A model generated the notes under the pieces. That model made no database searches, was not told the DNA's origin, and saw only the letters and a list, made by a program, of their open reading frames with translations. This document shows, piece after piece, positions 44,283 through 56,945 of a stretch of DNA of 64,000 nucleotides. Both the position numbers and the translations under genes were made by a program. The stretch is taken from assembly GCA_029216955.1 (NCBI GenBank), contig JANAVB010007000.1:2618281-2682280 (forward strand), in the 5' to 3' direction. The DNA is from Iris pallida. Taxonomy: Eukaryota > Streptophyta > Magnoliopsida > Asparagales > Iridaceae. Every line of letters begins with the position of its first letter. The first letter of the stretch is position 1.

Positions 44283-45316
44283 ATTTTATAAAAAAAAATT
44301 GCTCTCAGAACAATTTCGATCAACTATTTTGCTATATATGCAATTTTATGTAAACATGATAAATGTAGAAAATAATAATGAATGTCGAAAAATAATATAT
44401 ATTTTACCTCCAAATGTTTTAACGAATCAAATTGAGCTAGATATATAGAGGCAACCGAGTAGACACGATGTGCCGGATCATTCTTCATGACCCGTGGAGG
44501 GACATTCTTATGTGGGGGGAACCACATTACTTTTGCTTCTATGCACAAACTTCTTATTACTTTGCTTCTATGCACGAAGTTACAGCGCACCAAATAGTTA
44601 AAATGAGCAGTCTCCTTCTTCCCCTTCCAAAGAGAAGTCTCAATTAGGAAGAAAAGAATGAAAAACAATAAAGAGGTAAAACAGAGAGAGTGAGAATGAT
44701 AAGGATTAAGGATCAATTTAACTCCTCTAGAATGCAATTTTGTTTTCTTCCATCCAACCAATTGAGATCCTACTTAATTTATCAATAAGAAGTCATTAAT
44801 CATCTTGCCTTTACTATCAAAAAGACAGTCAAGATAGGTCAAAGAAAAATACTTTCTCACGGATGCATTTGCCCATTTGCCATCTATTAAAAAAATCCAA
44901 TCATGAAGAATGTCCCTCCTCCAACCATTAGTAATTCACTTTTACTTTTACTCTAATAAACATTTAGTCCAGAAGCAAACTAAAACATAAACACATAAAA
45001 ATAAAAATAAATTTTTTTCATGATTGAAAAGACTAGAGAAATTGGAAAGGAAAGTAAATTCTTGAGATAGATGGGGAACCATTTTCTTCCCTAATTTTAT
45101 TTTCGTTGAAAATTAATTTTCTTTTTCGATCATTTTTTTGACAACAAAAATTAAAAAAATGAATTTTACTTTTTCAAAATCTCGATTCCGCAAACGAAAC
45201 TGGCCTCAAGAGAATTCAAATCCATTTCTTCTAAAATAAAGAGAGACTTCAATTAAACTGGCCAACTTGTCAAAGAGCCTTAAGAGAATTCAAATCCATC
45301 TTCTAAAACAAAGAGA
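44283..45316. other. AT-rich spacer; one unconvincing minus-strand frame
   Basis: A 145-codon minus-strand frame (44324-44761) has no recognisable domain and AT-driven composition. A short direct repeat (AGAGAATTCAAATCCAT with AAAGAGAGACT) occurs near 45210 and 45285. Confidence 0.35.
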
Positions 45317-45324
45317 GACTAAAC

Positions 45325-46535
45325 CAGGGCTGGTTTTGAGGGTGTGCAATGGATGCGACCGCACTAGGCTTCCCGAATTCGTAGGCCTCCAATTTTTTTT
45401 ATTTATATGTATTATGTATACTAAACTAACTTATGGATACATAATTTTAAAAATTCAAATATTTCAAACTTATGAATAAATAATTTAAAAATTATGAATA
45501 AGTAATTTAAAAAAATCCAAATATTTCAAACTTGTGAATAAATAATTTATAAATTTATTGGCCATCCTTATGTATATTAAGCTAATCAAGTGGAGATTCT
45601 CTTAATTAACTAAGTTATATATGTTTCCAATTAAGAAATCAATTAACAAGGCTCCTACCGTTTCCAATTAAGGAATTAAGTTAAAGTTTTTCTCAATCAC
45701 ATGCATATTCAAAATTAATAGAAAATCCTAATACTTAATAGGAAATCCTAAAACTTATATGATTCAAATAAAATCCTATGTATCATTCACTCTATTAAAA
45801 TGCCCACAAATTTCAACTCTCTACTATTTCAAAAAACGTCCACATATTCCAAACCACCTCGTCTCCAATTCAGGACTCCTTGCCAATACCTCATGAGCAC
45901 TCCGAAGTTTCAGCGCTGTCGACGAGCCCGTCCGTCAACCGCTGAAGAAGGTTGTGCACAAAGAAGACTGTTGCAGAATAAGCGTAGATTTTCAGAAAGT
46001 TCGTGCGAGCAGATCTCTACACTCATTCAACGAAATTCCAAAACAATTGTACAGGTACGATCTCCTATAACTCTAATTTAATTCTCTAAAATTTTGTAGG
46101 TTAATTCAAATTTTAAATACATTAAATCATTAGCCAAAGTAGGCCTCCCAAAATTGTAATTTTATATAAAGTTTGTCGATCGAGGGTTGTCCCAACAAAT
46201 CGGACCACCCCGACTCGAACCGTTTGCATCGAAGCACGAGTACGGTATTTTTGGACATGTGTGATTTGAGGAATTAAATTTGGTCGTGCTACGTGACGTA
46301 ATTGGAGTTTCTATGACGTGTCAATGCGTGTCCGATATGACACGGACACAACATGAATTATTATTATTTCAATTGAAAGATGTTGTAATTGAATGATTTT
46401 TCTTAATTGATGTTATTTTTGGATTATTTAAATTCTGAATTTTTTAATTATAATTTTTTAATCTGAGAACAGGCCTCCATTTATTTTTTTCGCACCGGGC
46501 CCAATCGTCCTCGATGAATCTCAGCTCCGACTCTG
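45325..46535. mobile_element. Non-autonomous hAT element, 1.2 kb
   Basis: The left end is CAGGGCTGGTTTTGAGG; the right end, read inward, is CAGAGTCGGAGCTGAG. The flanking octamers are GACTAAAC (45317-45324) and GACTTAAC (46536-46543), 7 of 8 identical, the hAT target length. GGCCTCC words lie inside both ends. A 93-codon Arg-rich frame (45800-46081) has no recognised domain. Confidence 0.7.
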
Positions 46536-46543
46536 GACTTAAC

Positions 46544-46934
46544 CAATTAAACCAATTGAACTGGCCAACTTGCCGAAGCAACTTCTAAAACATATCCTTT
46601 TTTTTATAATCTTACGACGAAAAAATACACATCAGATACGCATATAAAAACAACAAATATATTTGAAAGTTTTTTTTTATACGTTAGAGAGAGTTTTGAA
46701 TTATACAGACCTATTACAAATTTTAACAGTGTTAGAAAAATTACAGAAGCTACAGATAGCCAACCAAAAGATTTCCTAAACTTTTAAGTTTTACTAATGC
46801 CATCTCACCTTATTGTCTAAACGTTTCTCAACTATGGTTAGAAAGTATTTTCTTGATTACATTAAAAAGAGCAAAAAAATTTATTTTTCATCTAAAAAAA
46901 AACTGACCATCCAAGTTTTAAGTAAACAGTTAAC
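46544..46934. other. AT-rich spacer, nothing recognised
   Basis: No frame or repeat boundary was seen. Confidence 0.4.
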
Positions 46935-47107
46935 CACTGAACTCAACTGGCTCTTGTGGTCTACGAGGAGAGGTATAACCTCCTTCGTTAGGTGGACGGT
47001 CTCGAGATCGAACCGCGGGGGAGACGGGCGTGTGTGTGTGGTGTGTGTAAAAATTCCGGACAGTGGATCCAAATGTCATGCGATGCAGTATGCATAAAGT
47101 TCCGTAC
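46935..47107 (+). mobile_element. tRNA-derived SINE-like element, same family as 10558
   Basis: An A-box-like TGGCTCTTGTGGTC near 46949 and a B-box-like GAGATCGAACC near 47003 are followed by a TG-rich stretch and ATGCAGTATGCATAAAGTTCC. Head and tail match the element at 10558-10850. Confidence 0.6.
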
Positions 47108-47291
47108 GTATGGTCGGCTCTAGAAAAAAATGAGGTTCTAGACAATCTTGCAAATGGAAGTCCCAATTTAAATTTTGGTTTGATTCTGAAAATGAAAGAT
47201 CCTATGTAAAGTTTGATCCAAACGACATGAAATTACCGATTTGGAGAATGGAGACCTTTATAAATTTGGAGTTGCTATTTTGACCGCCGCG

Positions 47292-47467
47292 CAGGGGCGG
47301 ATCCAGAAAATATAACTGGGATGGGCTACAAAATATTTGGGTGGACTGGAAGTAGATTAATCAATATAAAAAAATCAAAAATATATATATAAGGAAGAAA
47401 AAAAATATAATTTTTTTTTTTTGGGTGGGCTCCAGCCCACCCCACCCCAAGCCTGGGTCCGCCCCTG
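47292..47467. mobile_element. hAT-type MITE, 176 bp
   Basis: The ends are CAGGGGCGGATCCAG and CTGGGTCCGCCCCTG (14 of 15 inverse-complementary). The flanking octamers CCGCCGCG and CTGCCGCG differ at one base. The AT-rich core is non-coding. Confidence 0.85.
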
Positions 47468-47475
47468 CTGCCGCG

Positions 47476-48535
47476 GGCTGACCCGCGGCCACGTGGCGTG
47501 TTGGCATTGCCCCTCCCCTCTCCACCGTCTGGGGTGGCCCACGTTAGCAGAAGGGGCCAATGGCTGACCGTCACGTGGGCGCAGACCAGTCATGTAAACG
47601 GTCAAAATAGCTTTTACCTTATAAATTTTGGATTTCTAAGTTTAGGTTTAAGTTTATGCCTAGGCCGTCTAGATTCGAAGCCGGTTTTGCGGTTCCGGAT
47701 ACTAACAAAGGTTGGTCCCAACATTACAGATTTAAAAACGAAATGAACCTAGAAATTAAGTAAACCCCTATATATGAAATGATCTTGTCGACATTATGAC
47801 CCTAAAGAAAATAGTTTAGTCCATCGCAAGTTGTTGGTTAGCATAAACAAGTAATTCTTTTATGGTGAGGCACACAACCCAAGTGCTTGATTGGCACAGA
47901 GCCTCAATTAAACCACAACATGCTACCCCGCAAAGTAGGTCAAATCTAAATCTCTAGATCCACATGCTTTCCAACGAAAATTGTTGGATAAATGACTACT
48001 TAATAGCGAGTACAAACAAATATATGTTTAGTGAGATTTTAGCTTTGTGAGACCAACTATGTTTTTAATTATGTTAAACATCATGCAAATATATGATTTG
48101 ATCACCTCCTATCACTAATTAAAAAATAGTTTGTCATATATATCAAAGCTAATTAGAACATCTAAATATTCTCTAATTTGTGTTAATAAACTACCTTAAT
48201 TCCTCAATGTTCATATTTTCATAAAAATAATCTAACAATAATATAAATGCATCATCGAATTTTATTTTAGAATTTAAATTTGCACCCAATGTATAGACCA
48301 ATATTTTAGAAATTCTACTTCTATTTTAGTAACAGCGTAATGAAAACAAAAAAATATATCTATATTTTATAAATAAATGACAAATATTAATGATCTCTAT
48401 TAAAATTAAATAAAGGATAACTTGGATAATAAACTCCGGATAAAAGACATGGAAATATATTGTAAAACATTTCTAATTAAGGATTTAAAAAATAATTAAA
48501 GTATCAACTAACCAATCATTTTTTGTTTTTAGTGT
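47476..48535. other. Spacer, nothing recognised
   Basis: A short GC-rich stretch to about 47600 is followed by AT-rich DNA without frames. Confidence 0.4.
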
Positions 48536-48638
48536 CTGAGCTCTCTAGCCTAGTGGTATTAGAGCGGACATCCGGAGGGGCCGACAAGGTTCGAGCCCCC
48601 CAATTGTGCGTGTGCGTGTGATTTCAAAAAAAAAAAAA
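48536..48638 (+). mobile_element. tRNA-derived SINE
   Basis: A-box TAGCCTAGTGGT (48546-48557), B-box GGTTCGAGCC (48588-48597), then a GTGTGCGTGTG stretch and a 14-base A tail. This order is that of plant SINEs with polymerase III promoters. The target duplication is not clear. Confidence 0.82.
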
Positions 48639-49040
48639 CCCAATAATTTTTAGTTAATTGGCAACTACTACTTAAACTTGTATATATATTGTCTAATGAC
48701 ATCTTTATATTTAATCAACATCAAATAGGTAGAATTATATCTAAGTGGTATATCATTAACAAATCTTCTAAATTTTAAATGATATTGCGCACATAACTTT
48801 GTAAACTCTTTTGGCGTACTTGGTGAAGGTTTCAAACTAGTTAGACATGTCCTAATATTTTATAAATTCACTTGATAATGTATCTTTGTACAAATTAAAT
48901 TAACAACATGGCAAACACATCTTGTATGAAAATGTCGTTCTTCTGATATAGGCAAAAATTATAATTTAAAATATTGATGCAATAAGTATAATTACTAGCA
49001 TTATCATACAGAATTGAAAATATTTAATTATGAATATCAT
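48639..49040. other. AT-rich spacer, nothing recognised
   Basis: No frame or element end was seen. Confidence 0.4.
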
Positions 49041-49049
49041 ATTCACGTA

Positions 49050-50344
49050 AAGATGACTACGTAAACTGCGGTTCTAGCTCAGGGATATTTCAATGGTCTT
49101 AAACATTACGAAGCTGTTCTAACTCCGTTGGACAACGAGCTATGGAAGATCGCGATTGGTGGTCTTCAGAAGAGTATGTACTATGGTACGAGATCGTACG
49201 ATATCTTGCGATGTAACCTTCAGAGCTCCCTCGTCCACTAGTGAGCATTGGAGGGCTACCTATTTTAAGCCAGACGATGTCTCACAACGTTACGAAGCTG
49301 GGCGAGTCGATAAAGCGCATCGTTACTGCACTGAGTGAAACAATTAACACAGACCACTAGTCGACTACTCTCCACCATGAATTCCTATAATGATATATTA
49401 TTAGCATTGGAGCAGATATGTCTCAGCGCTGCTGTCGGCGTCGACACCGCCTCCACCGACGACACCGCCTCTACAGTCAGTATAACTTACACAGGACGCC
49501 ATTGACCAGATTGTCTCGGAGCTTCGCGCTAGTGCTCCTCCTCACCGGCAGTCCTAGATTAGACAAATTTTCTTGAGTTTGTGTATCAAACCTAGTTGGC
49601 TCTATTGTTTCACGAGTGTTGTATCACACTTTGTATTAGATATTCTATCGGACTTTATTGTTGTATTATATCAGAGTTTTATTTTACTTTTGGTGATTAA
49701 GTTTGGTGGTTGCGTAATTCATAGTGCTATATTAAAGTATTAGATTATCAAAATATTTATTTTACTTTGGTAATTATGTGTATCAGATTATCTTTGTGTT
49801 ATATTCTGGGCTAATGAATTTGCTAACATTTCATATTTTTCTTCTTCTTATTTAGCAACATTTAACGACGTTTAACGACACCAAAAGACTTTGCTATTAA
49901 GTATCAAAACGTCGCTAATCGTCGTTGTGTCGTTGCTAAATACAAAAAATTTGCAACATGTAGCGAAATACAACGCGTCTCTAACCGCAAAAATAGTTCA
50001 TCACTGAATATTGCAAAGATGTCGCAAATTAGCTGACATGGCAGTATTTGCGATTGCCATCTCGGCAAAGATGTTGCTATATATGAAAATAAGTTGCTGA
50101 TGGGGCTACAAATAGCGACGTTCTTAGCATTGTTGATTCAAAGAGGTTAGTTGAATTAGTGACGTTTAGCGATACATATTTATGCGTCACTAAAACGAAA
50201 AACATCGACGTTTTAGTATCCTGCGAGCAACAGATGTGCGACTCAGCAAATACGTCATTGATTTTGTCGCTATTAGGTTTTAGCAACATCTTTTAGTTAT
50301 TAGCGACATTCTTTGACGTCGCTGATTCATGTATTTTGATAGTG
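49050..50344 (+). mobile_element. 3' remnant of a CACTA (En/Spm) element
   Basis: The right end (50330-50344), read on the minus strand, is CACTATCAAAATACATG. Inside it, about 450 bp carries many GTCGCTAA/TTAGCGAC words in both orientations, a typical CACTA subterminal array. Upstream, 49430-49557 contains a decayed Pro/Thr-rich tail (PPPPTTPPLQSV, stop, LTQDAIDQIVSELRAS, TAG), like the C-terminus of plant En/Spm accessory transposase proteins. No matching left end was found in the window. Confidence 0.6.
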
Positions 50345-52092
50345 ATTTTTTTCAAAGCCGAATGTAGAATTGTTGAAGCTTGGTGGTGGTCGATAAGTTG
50401 AATCCTCCAAAATTTAATATTTTGAACTCAATTATTTTTTTTGCACTTCAATCTACAGAAAGTAGCTAATTTACGAATAGAACACAAAATTGATTAAAGG
50501 TATTAGAAGAGAGAGAAAAGATTTTATTACGATAAATTTTGATAAACCAATTCTTACATATATAATTTTTTTGGGTGTCATATGACAACAAATACCCTTG
50601 AAATTTAGGTATTAAAAGTATATTTTGATCATTTTCAACAAAATAGTCCAAACACCCTTCAATAACGTCAATAAATAGTTAAATACAAAAGTATCCCCCA
50701 AAAGATCAAAAACTCTCATTAAATGGTTGTTGGGAGCATTTGACCAAAAAACTTCTCACCCAACTTTCATAATAAAGTATAGTGGGGGGAGGGGAATGTG
50801 GGCAAAATCGTAAATAAAAAAAATCGAACGTTCATTATTGGTGAGACCTATTGGTGAGACCCAAGGGGACAGGTTCGGTCCACCAGGTTTTGGGATTATA
50901 CAGTCCGGCTTGTTTAGGTCACCAGGTCGAGCTAAGGTTGGGAGGGGGAGGGGGAGAGTTGGGCGCAAATTCTGCCAGCCTCGAAAAAATTATGGGCCGA
51001 ATCGATCATGCACGTTGACCGGGCCAAGCCGGCCCAGCTTGCGTTTGACCTGATCGTTTCCAGGGCCGACTTAGTTTCGCCCGACCTACTTCACATCTTG
51101 AGAACTGCCAATCGTCACATTAAACCCTCAAATATTTAAAATATCTCGAAATGACCTTCTATGACATGAGATGAACTCATATAACTCTATGTCCATGGTA
51201 AATTGATTGGAGATTTTCGGTGGATGTCATCTCTTTTTTGGCCTTGTGTACATGTTCCCTCGAGGGTCGGAGCGCTTTTGAATTCAACTGCAACAATAAA
51301 CTAAAAAACTTGTCCCGTCGATCTGAAAATGTTTTTGGATTTAAATATTTTTCAGCGTCAATTAATATAAATTCAATTAAAATTTGCATGTGCATAATAA
51401 TTTAGACTTTTTAAGGAACTGCTTTGTAGATTTTTGTTTTTTGTTTTTGATGTTTTCTAGTTTTTCTCACTCTCCTAGCTACATGTAAGCATCATTTGCA
51501 AAAGAAATTAAGGAACTGGCAATAATTTTCATTCTTCCTTCCTTACATGTAAGCATAATGTTACAGAAGATGTAAGCATCATGTTACAGAAGAAAATTAA
51601 GCAATTGACAATCATTGTCTTCATCAAGCTTTCCTTTGTCAATGAATGAATACATGAACTTCTTTCTACTTTCTAGTGGACCAAAAAAATGTGTACTTCA
51701 AAAACCCTACTAGCTTGGACCACACACATTACCAGCCGATCAAATCTGTCTCAAAGCTCAGAAACTAAGGCAACTAGTCCATCAATGTCACACATAGGTT
51801 TTTTTTAAAGGCTTCCTCCCCTACGGTCATGTCACAAAGTTCATGGGCTTGCATATGATAATAAAGAGGACTAGTGGTGTACCAATCTTACAATCCTTCA
51901 ACCTTTGGTCCACCTAACATATGATGATGTCTCCAACAGCAAGCATAGCCACTTAAGATTAAAAAAAAAATCTCAACTAACACATAATTACAATCCAACC
52001 CACCATGCATGATGTTACTTAAGTATTGGGATATTTATACTTTTATCTCGAATAACTAGAATATTTGTGTTTGGATTTCAAAAATAAGACAT
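50345..52092. other. Intergenic spacer, no gene recognised
   Basis: AT-rich with one GC-richer patch (50840-51080). Small direct repeats (ACATGTAAGCATCAT/ATGTAAGCATCATG) lie at 51480-51600. No element ends were found. Confidence 0.4.
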
Positions 52093-53170
52093 TGTTGGAG
52101 TTTTTGGCATTTTTTTAGAAACTTTAGTCCCACATCGGATAGGTCAAAGAAGTTGTATCTCTATATATTAGCTATGCTAGTTTAGAGATGCACATGTGGT
52201 GTGGAGGTGCACATGGGTGTGCCATGGGGGGTTATTTTTCTAATGAAAAAAAGGCTAAATCAACAATTAAAAGCATTTATGCTTTTTGCTCTTGGAAAAT
52301 TTAATTTCATAGGAGCTAAGCCCACTCGGAACCGGACTCGGACTCGGGCTCATGAGGCGTAATGTGGCGTTTTGTTGGCGCACTTTGCACTTTGCACATT
52401 GCGTGCCACGGTGCGCGGCCTAGGGTGCGCGGCAGGTTGCGCCAGGTTGCGCGCAGGTTGCGCAAGTGGCGCAATGTGCGCGTTGTGCGTGTGGCGCAAG
52501 GTGTGCAAGACGCGCAAGGCGTGTGGCACAGTGTGGCACAAGTGGCTCTGTGCGCAAGGTGCAAGGCGCGCTGGTTGCTAGAGTGGCGCAACTTGCTTCA
52601 GATCGTGCCTGTGCATGATCTGAGCGGTTACTGCACGTTCGGAGTGGTTATTACCACGTCCCGAATGTTGTACTAACCGGGAGTTGCTACTCGGGCCTAT
52701 AAAAGGTCTCTTCTCTCTCACAAACAATATGAGACAGAACATATTCAGAGAGTTACGAAAGTTTACAAGTGTTTCTTAACACGATTAAACAGAGCCTGTC
52801 AGAGAAAAGAGAGGCTTTGCACCAGCGTTGCTTTTGTACGGGAGTCCGTGTACGATCCGAGGAGTCAGAAGAGCAGAAGTGTTCCAAAGTTCTCCGACGA
52901 ACTTGCTGGTTCCTGTAAGCTATTCGTGTGGGGCGAATATAGCTTTGAGCAACGGTGATCATTCACCCCAGCAGGCCATCTTCCATCTTTCGCCTGTCAT
53001 CTTCTTCGTTGCTGTGATTACGAAATCTTCTTAGATTCTCGTATATCATATGCTGATGTGGATTACGAAATCTTTTTAGATTCTCGTAATATAATAACGA
53101 GATCTTCTTAGATCTTCGTTATACTTGCGCAACCTTCCTAGAAGTGTTGCGTTGGAACATTGTTCTTACA
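52093..53170 (+). repeat. Copia 5' LTR
   Basis: TGTTGGAG start with TAGTCCCACATCGG near 52124, a motif common in plant copia LTRs. A GC-rich GCGCAA/GTGGCGCA block lies at 52370-52590. CCTATAAAAGG at about 52694 is a good TATA box. The end at TTCTTACA (53170) is inferred; the primer-binding site after it is decayed. Confidence 0.65.
52694..52704 (+). promoter_or_regulatory. TATA box of the copia LTR
   Basis: CCTATAAAAGG is followed by TCTCTTCTCTCTC, about 600 bp into the LTR. Confidence 0.6.
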
Positions 53171-53235
53171 ATTGTTTCATATTCTAAGTTTTGTGTCAAA
53201 AAATTGTGCCCCGGCAATAACAATCTCAAAGCTAT

Positions 53236-53889
53236 ATTGCTACGATAGAAAACTTTAATGCTTCACTCCTCAGTACTGACTTTTATAAGTTAGAAAAGTT
53301 TGATGGAGAGCATTATCAAGTCTGGAAGAGGAAGGTTTATCTCACTCTTCAACTTAGAGACGTTGATCACGTGCTTCTTGAAAAGGAACCTATTGTTCCA
53401 GATTCTGGGTCTGCTGCTGCAATCGCTGCGGCTATTAAACTTCAGGCCAAGTGGAGAAGGGAGAATAGCATTTGCAGGCTGCTTATCCTGAATGCTATGG
53501 AGGATTCTCTAACAAAATCCTACAGTAAAAAACCTATTGCCAGAGACATATGGGAGTCTCTGAAGAAACTGTACGAAGATGACAAGAACAGGAGCAAGAT
53601 ATTTGTGGTTGAAAAATATCACAAATGGCTCTTTGAGGACGAGAAGTCCATGTTGTCGCAGGTAAAAGAATTTCTGAAGCTGCGACAGAAGTTGGAAGAC
53701 GAGACGATGCCCTTCCCCGACAAGTTTGTTGTTGGAGGAATTGTCTCAAAGCTCCCCGCTGGATGGAGTAAGATCTATGCAAACATGCATAGGAAGAAGC
53801 TTGAGATCAGCCTTGAAGATCTCTTACAGGAAATCTATGTTGAGGACCAGATGCGGGCTCAACTGAAGGTGGACTCACTGTCCAAGTAA
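53236..53889 (+). pseudogene. Copia gag
   Basis: Open from about 53236 (ATIENFNAS; a probable ATG is changed to ATT just upstream) to TAA at 53887. FYKLEKFDGEHYQVWKRKV is the typical N-terminus of copia Gag, followed by the capsid helices (IWESLKKLYEDDKNRSK, FPDKFVVGGIVSKLP). The zinc knuckle comes after the stop in the same frame (CFKCGKKGHFKSEY near 54025, last Cys changed to Tyr). Gag forms the particle in the cytoplasm. Confidence 0.85.
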
Positions 53890-56059
53890 TTGGCTAATGC
53901 CAATATGGTTCATGCCAAGAAACCAAGGTGAAAACAGGCGGCTTTCCACAGCAAGAAGAATGACCCTGACAATCTGAAAGTCAAGGGAACTTCTTTCAAG
54001 CAAAAGAAGCTAAAGTCTCAGATGCCTTGCTTCAAGTGTGGCAAGAAGGGCCACTTCAAAAGTGAATACAAAGCAAAGACCAAGCAATCAGAGCAAGGAG
54101 AGCCTAGTAAGGTATCTTTGATCACTGACGTTGTTGCTATGATTGTGCAGGTTGATGCGGTAGGGACTGACTCTGACTGGTGGGTAGACACTGGAGCCTC
54201 CTGCCATGTCTGCTCCAGTAAGGATGGGTTCACCACCTATACACCTACTTCTGAAGTGGTTATGATGGCGAACCAGGCACAAGCTAAAGTGCTCAGGATC
54301 GGGACGGTGGTGTTGAAGCTGACTTCTGGCAAGTCTCTGACGCTTCAAGGCGTAAAGCACGTACCTGCTATCGCCAAGAACCTGATCTCAGGAGGCCTAC
54401 TCTGTAACGCAGCCTCAGAATGGACATCAATGCTGGCCAGATGGTGATGTCTATCAAGGGAACGTATTTCGAAAAAGCTTTTTATATCGAAGGAATGTTC
54501 AAAATTTAGCTTGTAAATCAATCCAATGTAATTAATGTAATTAATGCAATCACTCCTTCTGCTTATACTCTTGAGTTGTGACATAATAGGCTAGGACATG
54601 TTCATTGTAAACGAATAAACAGAATGTCTAGTCTAGGACTTATCTCCAAGTGTGGGGGTAAGGTAGAGAAATGTGAAGTTTGTGCTCAAACGAAGATCAC
54701 AAGGAAACTATTTCCTCGGGTTAATCGAAGTACAGATCTTCTGGAGTTGGTACACTCCGATATCTGTGACTTTAAACAATTCTCTACAAAGGCCGGGATG
54801 AAATATTTCATAACCTTCATCGATGACTTCTCAAAGTATGCATTCGTCTACTTGCTGAAGGCTAAAGACGAAGCATTCGAGAAGTTCAAGGAGTTCAGAG
54901 CCGAAGATGAGCGACAGACTGGACAACAACTCGAAAAAAAAAGAAGTGATCGAGGTGGGGAGTACAGGTCTCATGAATTCGCATCGTTCTGCAAAGAACA
55001 TGGAATTGTCAATGAGACTACGGCTCCGTGCTCTCCTCAATCAAACGGAGTAGCAGAGAGGAAGAACAGAACGTTAACAGAAATGATTAACTCAATGTTG
55101 TTGACTACTGGCCTTCCTAAGTGCTACTGGGAAGAAGCTGCATTGACGGCCACTTTTATTCTAAATAGAGTGCCTCATGCAACTTCAGACGTTACTCCTC
55201 ATGAACTCTGGTTCAAGGTCAGACCTAACTTGAATGTCATTCGAGTGTGGGGGTGTCTGGCATATGTCAAGCTTCCAGATCGGAAGATTCAGAAGCTTGG
55301 GACAAGGACTACTAAGACGATCTTCTTGGGGTATGCCGAGAAGAGTGATGCTCGAAGATTTCTTGATATTGAGTCAAATCATATCATTGAATCTCGCGAC
55401 ACAGAATACTTTGAAGACAAATTTACAAGCACAAGTATATTGTTCTTGCGGATGTACCGGAGAACATTGAGGGTGCGCAGGAAACTGATGTCTTCAATGA
55501 AAATTTGGTCCAAGAAGATGTTGTTGTTGAAACAACGATTGAACCAGAACAAGCTAAGCCGTCAGCTAAGCATATGAGGAGACCGGAAGACTTCGGAAGT
55601 GACTTTGTCACCTATCATGTGGAAACAGATCCGCTTACCTATGATGAGGCGATGAAGACCAGAGACGCGGTTTTATGGAAGGAGGCGATTGACAATAAAA
55701 TTGATTATATCACCTCAAATAACACTTAGGTGTTGGTTGATCTTCCTGAAGGAACGAAACCCATCGGATGCAAATGGATCTTCAAGAAGAAGATGAAAGC
55801 AGACGGAACTATTGACAAGTTCAAGGCTAGGTTGGTAGCCAAGGGATTTTCTCAGAAGCAGGGGATTGACTACTTTGACATGCTCCAGTAGCCCGGATGA
55901 CCACCATCATAGTGTTGATTGCTCTTGCAGCAATACATAAGATGGTGATACATCAGATAGATGTAAAAACAGCTTTCCTAAATGGCGAGCTGACCGAAGA
56001 GATATACATTCAACAGCCAGAGGGATTTATCGTCAAGGGTCTTGAAGACAAAGTCTGTA
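53890..56059 (+). pseudogene. Copia pol: protease, integrase, partial RT, mutated
   Basis: Protease: WWVDTGASCHVCSS near 54180. Integrase: CEVCAQTK zinc region near 54680, then VHSDICDF, ITFIDDFSKYAFVYLLK, RSDRGGEYRSHEF and QSNGVAERKNRTL (54750-55075), followed by a GCLAYVKLPDRK-type C-terminal region. A frameshift follows near 55430. RT restarts near 55640 (AVLWKEAIDNKIDYI, stop in place of Trp, [24 protein letters not shown]), has a small deletion before PVARMTTI near 55885, continues through IDVKTAFLNGELTEEIY, and ends at the gypsy LTR. Not functional. Confidence 0.9.
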
Positions 56060-56698
56060 TGTCACGACCCGCACCCGCTTTTCGGACGCGAGCTCGTGAG
56101 CAAGCCAGCTACGTATCGAACAGACTCCAACCCAACTCGAATACGTAAATGCTGTCACGGCTAGGGTAAGCTGCCAAATCATAGCAAACAAATCTATATC
56201 TCAATCCACAATAAGAATAATAAACATGAATGAACACTGTGGGTCATGGTCTACAGTCCACTAGCATAAATGTCCGATAAGACACTAAAGGAAATAACAA
56301 GAGTCTAAAACTGAATCAAGAAATATGATATCTCATGATAAGGTAGTATAGAGCACGAAAGGATAACAAACGTAATAATGATACCTGAATCCCACAAGAA
56401 CCGTAAATCCTCCGCCATCCAGAACTACTAGCTAACTCCATGCAATCGCTAAACCTGAAGAGATCATCAGGTCCTCAGAGGACATAGCAAGATACATAAT
56501 ATACATGCCTATCTAACAGTTTTATCATGCGTCAGAAGATAAACAAGAAAACATGAACACGACAAATGACCACGAACACAAACATGAATACGAACACGAA
56601 CACTAACGCAAATACGAACATGAACCGAACACGAATAGAACAACTACGCGTAAATGAACTGCCGGATGAACGATAAATACGAGATCAATGGAAGAACC

Positions 56699-56945
56699 AA
56701 ACCCTCATCCCGAGTGTGGACTCACGGGTTTGAACTAAGCACTAACCCTCGTCCCGAATGTGGACTCTCTGGTTAGCTCATGGCAAGACACCCTCGTCCC
56801 ATGTGTGGACTCTCTGATGTAATTGGTCAACCCTTGTCCCGAGTGTGGACTTTCTGGTGCCAATGATCACGACAAACACCCTCGTCCCGTGTGTGGACTC
56901 TCTGGTGCACCAAACAACCCTCATCCCGAGTGTGGACTTTCTGGT
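56699..56945. repeat. Six copies of ACCCTCGTCCCGAGTGTGGA-type unit in the LTR
   Basis: A core of about 29 bp (ACCCTCRTCCC-GTGTGGACTYTCTGGT) repeats six times at 35-60-bp intervals with variable spacers. A preceding GAACACGAA-type stretch (56560-56640) is also repetitive. Confidence 0.85.

Larger units (their letters stand above)
52093..56059 (+). mobile_element. Ty1/copia element, 5' part, cut by a gypsy LTR
   Basis: It starts at TGTTGGAGTTTTTGG and contains the 5' LTR, gag, protease, integrase and the first part of RT. The RT frame is cut at 56059 by a minus-strand gypsy LTR. The remainder of RT, RNase H and the 3' LTR are not in the window. The order protease-integrase-RT identifies the copia superfamily. 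Confidence 0.9.

Noticed and set aside
44324..44761. 145-codon minus-strand frame as a host gene
   Set aside because: Phe/Ile/Leu/His-rich from AT composition, with no domain, signal or splice support that I can see.
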